Source: Pisolithus tinctorius
Taxonomy: Eukaryota; Basidiomycota; Agaricomycetes; Boletales; Pisolithaceae
Length of the DNA: 64,000 bases
Assembly: GCA_024663395.1 (NCBI GenBank)
Contig: JANFAH010000007.1
Coordinates: 248,001-312,000 of the forward strand
Reading direction: 5' to 3'
The notes below the pieces were generated by a model. It made no database searches, was not told where the DNA came from, and saw only the letters and a program-made list of their open reading frames with translations. Numbering within the stretch: position 1 is the first letter of the stretch; each line of letters starts with the position of its first letter. Position numbers and translations under genes: made by a program. Positions 55,431 through 64,000 of this stretch are shown here, in pieces.

Positions 55431-56146
55431 TGTCACAACCGTGCATTCATCATAAGTCTTTACTCACTCTGCAACCTTCTCCACTGGTCATCTGCTCACT
55501 CTGCACCAACTCCACCCAACTTCTGTTGGTTGTGAACCATCTCCGCTCCAACTGCTGTTGGACTTGTGTTACTCTCCTACCAGACCGAGCAGTCCATTCT
55601 CTGAGGGGTCATGTGACTACCTTCACAGTCAGGTACTCCACAGCATGCTCACCACATGGTCCAGTGCCTGGACTATTTCCTTTTCTGGATGTTCTGTGTT
55701 ACCTGTTCATATGTCCTCCATCTACCCTTCATTCATCGTCCAGGAAATTTTACTTGAAAATTTATGAGTCTCCATATGTCAGTTCCAATTCCGATTACTG
55801 TACCTCTGTAGCAGTATAAAAGCATGTACTGTACTCCGCTGTTCTTCAGTATGAATATCAACTTAGTTCCTACTCCCTCTGACTCCATCTTCTGTCTGTC
55901 GGAGTTCCCTCCAACTCTCTCTGTCTATACTCTCCCTCTGAAATACGAGGTCTGAGATTGTGCAAGGGGGTAGTGCACAAGCTAAACCCAATGCCCTCAC
56001 TCTGCTCTGCCTCTGTCTCAGTGGACTTCATTCCTGCCACCACTCCACTAGTTGGAGTTCTGTTCCTGTGTGTCGGACTTGCTTCCAGATCCTCCTCTAG
56101 ACCTTATATAGCATTGGAGTTGGTTGGAGTAGGCCCGGACTTGACA
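55431..56146 (+). repeat. Element E 3' LTR
   Basis: 716 bp. At many sites it reads CA where the 5' LTR reads TG, or the reverse, as expected if CG was ancestral and each copy decayed on a different strand. Followed by GGTAT. Confidence 0.96.
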
Positions 56147-56151
56147 GGTAT

Positions 56152-56690
56152 AGCTTTTCTCAGGTGAGTATTTCCAACATGATTTTAACATGTTGGACAT
56201 GCTCTTCTAATGTGTCCAAGTAGATGATAATGTTGTCAAGGTACATGTCCATGAATGAGCCAATATACTCCCCAAAGATGTGATTCATCAGGGCTTGGTA
56301 AGTGGCCAGTGCATTACAATCTCCTTGTTGGATGATGAGACTGACCATGTTTCCATCAGGTGTTGTTACCACTGTTCACTTGACATGTTCTGGCACCACC
56401 TGTATCTGCTCATAGGCATCGGCACCATCAATTACCAATCGATAAGGCTTTTTAGCCACACATCTCAAGATTCTGACCATGTCTGGCATAGGTGAGGACA
56501 GCTTATGGGTGTTCTTATTTTGTTCTCGCAGATCAACTACCACTCGAAGCTGAGGTGGGTTTCCTGCCTTCGGGATCAGCATCATTGGGCACGTGTTATG
56601 CATGGTTGTCAACTCCCAATGGCCAGTCCTAAGGTAAGCATTCTTCTTTTCTGTCCATAAGTGATGCATGGCATCAGGACATTTCAATGG
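56152..56690 (-). pseudogene. pol: Element F reverse transcriptase, palm and fingers
   Basis: Fingers: LRVVVDLREQNKNTHKLSSP; palm: LVIDGADAYEQIQVVPEHVK and MYLDNIIIYLDTLEEH, where the catalytic YxDD reads YLDN. A TGA at 56373 separates the two halves. The Asp to Asn change and the stops make it inactive. Confidence 0.85.
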
Positions 56691-56810
56691 TCTCCAATGA
56701 TAGACTTTCTTTTCATCTATCAGGGGTATCTCATGGTTTATTGCTTGGAATGGGGGTAGTGCAGTAGTGCCAGCTTGAGAGCACAGTGGCTTGGCTAGTT
56801 CCTGTAAGTA

Positions 56811-57200
56811 TCATCTCGCTTTTTCAAGCTTGTCATGGTAAACTTTGGTCGCATGCGATTCCAGGGTCGAAACCTGCACTCCCTTCATCTCCATGGGTGA
56901 GACACTCCCAACAATGACTCTAGGTGAGTGCAATCCCACCATTACCTTGTGCTGATATAGGAAAGGTGTTCCCAGAATAAGATCATAGTTTTGTAGGTTC
57001 ATGACATTGAAATATTGTTCACAGTCAATTCCCTGATACTGGATCCAGACTTTTGTGCCAAAATTCACTTTGGATCTCGAACCCTGGACAGCAAGTTGTA
57101 TAGTGAGTGGTTTTTTGAGGGGGATTTGCTTGATGTTTAGCTGTTCAGCAAGCATTACTGACATAAAATCAGCTAGTGATCCAGTATTGATTAAGCCTCA
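56811..57200 (-). pseudogene. Element F protease
   Basis: The retropepsin fold is visible as LAEQLNIKQIPLKKPLTIQL, then YFNVMNLQNYDLILGTPFLY, carrying the ILG motif. The DSG box just upstream is degraded to a TGSL-like sequence. Open only in part. Confidence 0.7.
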
Positions 57201-58320
57201 TGTGGGGTGCCCATTCACATGTACTACAACCACCAGTGGCTTAGGAATCTTATGCATGAAGTCTTTTGCAATAGAGGAGTTTTGCTGTAGGACAGCCTTG
57301 TCCTCAGTGTGGGCCTTGGCACTCTTGGGTTGGACCATACCACATAGTATGTCCCTTTCTGCATCTGATCACTCACCACTTTCACTAATCTCCCTGTCCT
57401 CAAAAAGGGATCTAATTCCCAAGGCATTGTCCTCAAACAGATTGCTCTGTAAATGTTCCATTAGTGTGCACACCAGCTTCTTCACATGCCAGCATACTAT
57501 GTTGAATTCTGGTGTGGTTATCTTATCCAGTGGGAGTGCCAGGCAAACTTCCATGTGGTGGTCAAGTACATGTATGGTTGAGTTATCTTTCCTGACACAC
57601 ACAAACCTGTCCTGGTTTCCCTCTTCCAGGATCTGAAGACTATATTCCTCAAGATCAGCGGTGATTCTGTCTTTGATGGGGCGCCCCATGGGTTTGGACC
57701 TCCAATTCCATGCCCTTTCTAATCATCACAGTTCTGACCTTGGGATCCCAGTGCACTCTCCCTTACAGAACCAGTACCAACTGTCGAGTTGGAAAAATGG
57801 GTTATTCAGTAAATCTGTTTTGACAGTAATCTCATCCTCAGGTCCGAGTACATCTCACTCACTCTCAGCAATCATATGTCTCCTGTTCCCCAGGTTATAC
57901 ATGAGGAATCGTGAGTCCATGTAGGTGCATAATGATTCTGGGTTGTCCCCAGGTAACAAATCCCAGACAACAGATCCATAGCCTGATCCTCCAAAGGGTG
58001 CCCAATCCCATAGTACCCCTGTTGGGGCCTGCAGAGTTGTTTGCTTCAATAGACATACACCAGCATCCCTACATTGGGATCTTCTTCATCGGTGGTGACT
58101 TCTTCACTACTACTGTCATATTTGTCCTCACTCCATATACTCTCCAGGTCAGGGAGGTCATCATCCCTGTCCTGAATTGCAAGTCTTTGGGTTTGTATGA
58201 AGTTCAATGATAACTCAGGATCATTTTCAGACAATTTAGATAGTTGGTGCTGATTTTCCACATTGCCAAAGTCTATGTCCATGCCAAAACTGGTGACCCC
58301 AGGGGGCTTGTTTGACAAAG
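57201..58320 (-). pseudogene. Element F gag-protease linker
   Basis: Coding-like remnants at 57369-57689 and 58046-58324 (acidic, Asp/Glu/Ser-rich: ESIWSEDKYDSSSEEVTTDE) in shifting frames. No catalytic motif. It corresponds to the spacer between nucleocapsid and protease. Confidence 0.5.
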
Positions 58321-60830
58321 ACATGGTATGTCTACTTGGGCAATTCCTGGAGAAGTGTCCACCTTTGTGACATATGAAGCAGAGTCCTTCAGTCTTGTGT
58401 CATTCCTGTTCCTCCTTAGTCAGTTTGGGAGTATCTCACCTATGTTTTTCTGGACATCTTCCCCTTCTTCCTCCTTGATTAGAGGATTCAGCAGGATGGT
58501 TATCCTTATGGGCATTCTTGCCCTTGGTCCTTTGCTTGTGATCCTGCCTTTGTTTGTACCCAGATTTTCTTTGTTTGGGATTCTCTGGTGAGGCATTGGC
58601 ACTTTCTAGCATTCTTTGCTTACTTCCTCTGTCTTCTAGGCTTGCAGGTATAATCACCTGCAACCATTTGGGCAATTTCAAGTATCTTGGCTGATGCAGC
58701 GATTTTCTTTAATGACAAAACTTCCAGGTTCAGCTTCTCCTTCCACAGGTCTCTCTGCAGCTCCTTTCGAAGGCTGGCCCAGAATTTATGGACTTTGGTA
58801 TGCTTGTCCATTTCTCCTATCATATTCCATAGCTCGTTGAGCTCATATAGGTAACTTTTTACCATCTTAGAATTTTGATAACATGATTGTAACTTCTGCC
58901 TTGTCGCATCTGGAAATCAATAGGGAAACAGTAGTTGAATAGTTGTGTGAAGAAATCAGAAAGTCTCCACTTGTAAGGATCTCCTGATACTTCCCGTACA
59001 TAGAACTCATGTGCCTTCCCTGTCAGGTAATGCAACAGGATAAAGGTGCACTTTTTGGGCTCAACTTGGCTGTCCATGATGTAGGCTGTGCCTTCAGTAA
59101 TGAATCACTGGAAAGTGTGGATGTCATCTGTCCCATCATACTTGTTAGGTGGTATAGGCTTAAGTGTTGTCCTTTTTTGGGACTTGGAACACTTTTTTGA
59201 CTTACAGTGTCCCCAGCTTCGCCTTTTACAGCCTCAAGATCTTCCTCATCTTCTCCGTTGATCTGTAGATGATTCACTCATGTCGGATGAAGAGTCACTA
59301 TTCATCGAGGATGAGTCATCACCGCTTGAGCTTGACAAGTTTGACGTATCGTTACTCAAGCTGGAAGAAGGTGAGCCATCATTACTAGAGCTCTCGCTGG
59401 TCAAGTCTTCAGACTCAGACGAACTAAAGTCCTCATCACTGGAAGAGTCCAATTTTCACTGAGCCCTTTTATTTTTCTTCAAATGCTTTTCATCTTTCTC
59501 TATTCATTTGAATGTGAGTCCAATGAAACTTTTTGGATTAATCTGCTTTACAGGTTCCATAGCCTTAGGTGTCCTTTGATGCTCCCATTGTCTGTGATCT
59601 GGGCATACAGCCTTATTCACCATATCCTTTACAGGGTCCAGGCATGCCCTCGCAGGTTTGGCATTTTTTTCTTTAGGCTTCCTTTTGTGTTTAGACTTAT
59701 CTTTCTTAGGGATATACTCTGCAGTCTCGCTATCAGCAGTCAGGCCTCCATCATGATTAAGCAGTTTTTCAATTCTAGAGTGGCTTCCCCCAGTCTCATT
59801 GGGTTGGTGTCCAAGTTCACTGTCCTTGGTGAGTGCATTCACCATATTTGTCATAACCATGCATTCACTCTAAGTCTTTACTCACTCTGCACCCTCTTCT
59901 GCTGGTCATTTGCTCACTCTGCACCAACTCTGCCCACCTTCAATCATCTACAAACCATCTCTGCTCCGACTGCTGTTGGACTGGTGTTGCTCTCCTACTG
60001 GACCAAGCAGACCATTCTCTGAGTGGTCATGTGACTGCCTTCAGACTTCTCCCTGGCAGCATGCAGTCAGGTACTCTGCAGCACATGCACCACATGGTCC
60101 AGCATCTGGACTGTTTCCTTTTCTGGATGTTCTATGTTACCCATTTGTATGTCCTCCATCTACCCTTCATTTGTCATCTAGGAAGTTTTTACTTGAAAAT
60201 TTCTGGGTCTCCATATGTCAGTTCTGATTCTGGTTACTGTACCTCTGTAACAGTATAAAAGCATGTATTGTACTCTGCTGTTCTTCAGTATGAATATCAA
60301 CTTAGTTCCTACTCCTTCTGTCTCTGACTTCTGCCTGTCAGAGTTATCTCCAACTCTCCATCTGTACTCTCCCTCTGAAATACAAGGGCTGAGATTGTGC
60401 AAGGGGGTAGCACACAAGCTAAACCCAATGCCCTTACTCCGCTCCACCCTTGCTTCAGCAGTCTTCATTCCTGCCAACACTCCACTAGTTGGAGTTCTGT
60501 TCCTGTGTGTCAGACTTGCTTCCAGACCTTCCTCTAGACCTTATATAGCATTGGAGTTGGTCAGAGTAGGCCCAGACTTGACAATATTCCATGATGCAAG
60601 GGCTGCATGTTGTGCATCTGGGTCTACCTCTGCATCATCAAATTCTAAGCCTCCCCAGTTCTTAGGGTCAGTGCCTTTCCCTTTCTGATCTTTCTTTTTA
60701 GGTGATTGATCACTTTCAGACATAGACTCATCAGCACTGCTTCTTGCCACTGACAAAGTGTTGAAAGATCTGTAGGCTACCTCAGTAGTGAACAAACTAC
60801 TGAGTGTATTAATGTACCTGTAGGCTACTA
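58321..60830 (-). pseudogene. gag: Element F gag, interrupted by a solo LTR
   Basis: Capsid part at 58620-59077 (CTFILLHYLTGKAHEFYVRE), a Lys-rich linker, and a CCHC knuckle CFICHKGGHFSRNC at about 58345-58390. Upstream is a Ser/Asp-rich acidic block at 59246-59452, a Lys-rich block at 59504-59860, and the N-terminal remnant at 60584-60795 (MSESDQSPKKKDQKGKGTD). The solo E-type LTR at 59849-60583 splits it. Several frame changes and stops. Confidence 0.75.
59849..60583 (+). repeat. Solo LTR of family E in F gag
   Basis: 735 bp, same termini as the E LTRs (TGTCATAACC, AGACTTGACA), flanked by ATATT at 59844-59848 and 60584-60588. More diverged from the E LTRs than they are from each other. TATAAAAG is kept. 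Confidence 0.96.
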
Positions 60831-60900
60831 CAGGATGTCAGTATAGTAGAATACTTGTAATATAAACAGACTTACCCTCAGTAGTGAACAAACTACTGAG
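60780..60900. repeat. Duplicated palindrome near the right end of F
   Basis: CCTCAGTAGTGAACAAACTA continuing to CTGAG occurs twice, about 92 bp apart. Each copy is a 9-bp inverted repeat (CTCAGTAGT and ACTACTGAG) around 6 bp. On the minus strand GTAAGT follows the first copy met and a TAG precedes the next sequence, so the 92-bp interval could be an intron-like or target-duplicated piece. Confidence 0.45.
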
Positions 60901-61152
60901 GGAATACTAGTAGAAAATACTACAAGTAGGTGCGCTATTTCAGCTTATGTAAGCAGCCAAAACATCGCACAGTGGTCAAGTACCACAGGGGCACTTTATG
61001 TTCCAACACAAAGACCTCCTCTGGATTTGTGCTTGTTCATCTGGGGTCATTCGTCATTCCACCTGTCAGATGGTGTCTCTGACGTCTGGTCTTACTTCAC
61101 TTTGGGCATGATGATCGCATGATCGTCTGCACACCACTTTTGTCCATTCACT

Positions 61153-61700
61153 TCATTCTGCCTCAGTCTTGCTTGCTGGGAACATAGACATGGATTCACA
61201 TTGGATGTTATTGGGTAAGATATCATTGTCTCTGTGAGTTGGTATCTGAACTCTAACAGATCTAGCCTTTGAGGCCTCCAGGACGATATCATCTCTGGGA
61301 TACACCAGCAAGCTAGGGCTCGAACTGGGAGTGTTTACAGCTGCACTATGATGCACCAGACTGGGGCTCCTAGAGCCATTTTTAGCCATGTCACTGTAGC
61401 TCCAGACACTACCTTCGACAGGCATGCTAACTGGGGTGGAGTACTGACTTCCTAACAGAGTCAGCTTTGGAAGCAGAGAATTACTGATGATATCAGTGCC
61501 AGGCTGAGTCATTGGGCTGGGGGGTAAGGATGATGCTCGAGCTGTTGCTCAGTGAATGGATGTGCAGGTATTAACCATTTCTTTTATTGAGTATAGGATA
61601 CTTACTCTTGTCTCCACAGGGGATCAGTTCTGCGGATGGTTGAGAAGGTATCGGTGGGGATGTCATCTGAGGACTAGATTTTAGACCATATAGGCTGGAA
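61153..61700 (-). pseudogene. Two exons of an unrecognised Ser/Pro-rich protein
   Basis: Exon 61691-61617 (acceptor TTTTTTTCCAG; MTSPPIPSQPSAELIPCGDK) joins exon 61548-61153 (MTQPGTDIISNSLLPKLTLL) through an intron with GTAAGT and CAACAG; the phases agree. The composition is like disordered regulatory regions. It may be part of the same host gene as the RhoGEF exons to the right or a separate fragment. A TATAAAAAG on the minus strand at about 61848-61857 would suit a separate start. Not identified. Confidence 0.45.
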
Positions 61701-61984
61701 AAAAATATGTAGTGGCAACAGCAAAGTGTGGCACTTGCAACAACACTACACAAGGAGCTTTCCTGAGGTCACTTCGAAATTCCAAGACACCAAGGTCTGT
61801 ATTTGAGGTAGGTAGGTAAAGCATCCCCATACGTTAAGATACATGGCCCTTTTTATAGTAGAGGTAGCAGGCATGCAATATCAGTATGAACGGGTGTGGG
61901 TAAGAACTAGGTCAAACAGAAATGAGACATGTAGGGAAAATGTCAAAGGAATATCGAACAAGTGACGTGTGGCTGACCACATTG

Positions 61985-63440
61985 GTCCGAACCTTACAGT
62001 CAGTGTATTGCAGAATTTGTCAGATGAGAAGAGGATATCGAGTCAGACACTGCACTGCGAATAAGTCATCATCAATGGATCATGTTTCTACGAGAAGGTG
62101 ATTGCACACACTAGGTACTAGAAGGTAACTGGACAAGTCGAGACTCCTCGCCAAGGGGTCATTCCCGGAGGCACCATCAAGGACTGACCACCAGGGAAAG
62201 GCAGACCAGCAAGAATTAAATGACTGAACCTGTAGCTGAGCAGACAATTCTGGGTTGGTATCCCTAAGCAGTTGCAACACTTTCCCAGCATTGGCTTAGT
62301 TGACACAGTGGTCCTGTGATCAATTGGTTAATGAGCTTGCCTAGTCTTCTCACAACACAACAAGCCAGATATACTCGCATGTGAGGCATATGAGTTTCTA
62401 ACAAGTTTCCTACATGGTCTACGTAGAGTTGGCATTCACACTGTTGCTCCTCAAGAGCAGATAGGAATGCTTGGAAGACAGGTGAGCTAGGAGTCAATGA
62501 TATCCAAATGAATGCACTGTGTTCGTAAGAAGGATATCCAACGGATGCAAATAGAAGAGCTTCCAATGTCAATGTCAACCGATCAGGGAGTTTTACTGGG
62601 TAGACTTACCTCCACGATAAGTTGGAGATCTCTCACATAGTCCACTTCTGTCGAGATAAGTTTGAATATTGTCTCCCACCATTTCCTTTCTGCTGCTGGT
62701 ATTCCTTTGAGTGCTGTCCGGTCGACGAGGCTTGCCCATGGCATCCCAAATGCTGGGCTGTTATCGCATGTCGTCGAGTTATGTGGTTCTCCAGGGACAG
62801 CTACTGTATTAGATGTTGAGATGTGAATCGGACCAGATATAATTGAAATCTTACGCTCGCGATCGATGTCCAGCATAGTAGAACACGTGTGATTCCCAAG
62901 GAAACTCAGCAAGTAAGACATACAACTCTCTCCACCTCGTTCTTGTTCTCAATTGCACAGCGAAGGCGACAGAGACACTGCAGGTGAGCAGGGAGGTGAT
63001 GAAAATGCGAGCAAAGAAGCTGACAAACGGTTGGCGGCTAATGATTGTCCACCATGCAGTTTCTTATACATTTCGTAACACTCGAATGCATCGTCAATGT
63101 GCGATTTACTACTTGAGTCTGAGGTCGTCTTGAGGTGTGTGTTGAATGGATGTACTGAGTATTTCAGATATGGGTGAGAGCTTGGCATTAGTACCTGTGT
63201 GATTGGTTGCCTCTACATTCTCTGAGAATTCCATCATGGGGACTGGAGTAAGTTCCTTATGCCTCACACAAGACAGAGGTTCATGTGCAGGAGGTAGAGA
63301 TTCATGTCGTTTCCATTGCAAGAGCGGTCTGTATGTCAGAACCATGGAATTTCGATTGATATTCAAATTGATATTTTGGAATTCCAGGAAGAACAGGATA
63401 AGGTCGATTGCATGGACTACAAGGTACGAAGCAAGGAACA
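61985..63440 (-). pseudogene. RhoGEF (Dbl-homology) gene remnant
   Basis: Host-type gene on the minus strand. An N-terminal Ser-rich part (63440-62950) leads to the DH domain: WASLVDRTALKGIPAAERKW, then STEVDYVRDLQLIVEV (about 62790-62610), LETHMPHMRVYL (about 62370), NAGKVLQLLRDTNPELSAQL (about 62240-62290), LARSLDLSSYLLVP (about 62140), and after a 57-bp intron (62055-62111) MQCLTRYPLLI then stop then QILQYTD. Such proteins activate Rho GTPases at the cell cortex and cell wall pathway. In-frame stops TGA 62949-62951, TAA 62296-62298 and TGA 62020-62022 all fit C to T changes, and MQCLTRYP has Cys for the usual Arg. No PH domain found. Confidence 0.72.
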
Positions 63441-63447
63441 TGCAAGA

Positions 63448-63482
63448 AACAAGAGAGAGAGAGAGAGAGAAAAAAAAAGAAA
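63448..63482. repeat. GA microsatellite with A run
   Basis: Eight or more GA dinucleotides followed by A-rich sequence. Simple repeat. Confidence 0.85.
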
Positions 63483-63549
63483 TATTTCAGCCTATATCCA
63501 TCCCAGCAAACAATGAGGTAAGAACTCGAGGGATTGTTTTGTGCTAACA

Positions 63550-64000
63550 AAATGCAGCTAAACCTCTGCCACCTCCACGTATGCTGCTGGGATGGTGTAG
63601 ACAACACCATCCCATTCGGCCCTTCACCCCCAGTGAGAATTGGACAAATGCATAACTAGGTAGACAAATGTAATACTATTTACCAACTATTGTTTATATG
63701 TATTGGTATGTGTCGCGACGTGCATAGGTTGTCCATAGCTACGCCTAGTTGGAACGGAATATCGATTGCATGCAACCTGTCCAATCTGTGTCATCGACTC
63801 CATGTGATGCAACATACTTGCGCTAGGTTGTTGAATCCATGCTATCTGGTGCAATCCATGCCATCCATTCCATATTCTCGCTGCACTCACTATGAGTACT
63901 ACCTTGTCCTCGTCATGCCGGACCCTGCTCCAAACCTGTGGTGTGTCTGTCGCAAATACTGCAAAGGCGTTCACAGGCCCATTCATACGCTGAGAACTTG
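63550..64000. other. No recognisable feature
   Basis: Unique sequence with a 99-codon minus-strand open frame (63687-63986) that shows no family motif and no clear splice signals. Nothing further can be supported. Confidence 0.5.

Larger units (their letters stand above)
48044..56146 (+). mobile_element. Element E: chromodomain Ty3/Gypsy LTR retrotransposon inserted in F
   Basis: Two 716-bp LTRs (48044-48759 and 55431-56146) with the 5-bp target duplication GGTAT (48039-48043 and 56147-56151). Order: LTR, self-priming site, gag, -1 frameshift signal, protease, RT, RNase H, integrase, chromodomain, antisense gene, polypurine tract (55418-55427), LTR. It is homologous to D along its whole length, but Arg codons are widely replaced by Cys, His, Gln or stop. 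It has been silent and decaying longer than D. Confidence 0.95.
44926..60850 (-). mobile_element. Element F: ancient Ty3/Gypsy retrotransposon, split by E and a solo LTR
   Basis: Minus-strand remnants in order from the right: gag, zinc knuckle, protease, RT (interrupted at GGTAT by E), RNase H, integrase, chromodomain-like end. Every domain contains stops or frame shifts. LTRs were not identified; the left end is lost beyond the C2 insertion and the right end is near 60850. It is the oldest layer of the nest. Confidence 0.85.

Noticed and set aside
1..64000. tRNA or rRNA genes
   Set aside because: No cloverleaf with A and B boxes or rRNA signature was noticed by eye; tRNA-like matches were only the 19-nt primer sites. 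A tRNAscan or covariance model search was not possible.

Overview
The window is a repeat-dominated piece of a filamentous fungal genome, most likely a basidiomycete of the Agaricomycetes. The grounds are short introns (47-57 bp) with GTRAGT donors and one CTAAC branch point, chromodomain Ty3/Gypsy elements, a PIF/Harbinger transposon with its SANT partner gene, and the remains of a fungal-type RhoGEF gene at the right end. No intact host gene was found. Family names A to F are labels made here.

Layout. 1-7639: chromovirus D (minus strand), cut by the window edge, with an extra plus-strand gene between pol and the left LTR. 7640-8669 and 32272-36351: older element C2, split by later insertions. 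8670-32271: related element C1, whose left LTR was later hit by two gag-only elements, A (9568-18624) and B (18636-22721). 36352-44925: the right LTR of C2, split by a second B copy (B2, 36969-44543). B2 holds a PIF/Harbinger transposon (39087-42702), which holds a solo A-type LTR (42124-42584). 44926-60850: a very old Ty3/Gypsy element F, split by chromovirus E (48044-56146) and by a solo E-type LTR (59849-60583). 60900-63500: decayed host-gene exons, including a RhoGEF Dbl-homology domain. 63550-64000: nothing recognised.

Mechanisms. Two retrotransposition lineages are mixed. D and E use 5-bp target duplications (measured for E), carry a chromodomain, appear to self-prime reverse transcription (the predicted mRNA 5' end complements the site next to the LTR), and join gag to protease-pol by a -1 frameshift signal with a hairpin after the gag stop. 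A, B and C use 4-bp target duplications, share one tRNA-type primer binding site and similar LTR ends. Only C encodes pol, so A and B are probably mobilised by C-type enzymes.

Extra gene. C, D and E each carry, antisense to gag-pol and just inside the 3' LTR, a spliced gene with a Cys-rich motif and, in most copies, a coiled coil. In D the Cys spacing matches the Zn(II)2Cys6 consensus. This is the most unusual feature of the window.

Decay. Every difference counted between the two LTRs of D (7) and of A (6) is a C/T or G/A change at a CpG. Most premature stops that could be compared are explained by CGA to TGA. This points to cytosine methylation followed by deamination as the main mutational force on these repeats.
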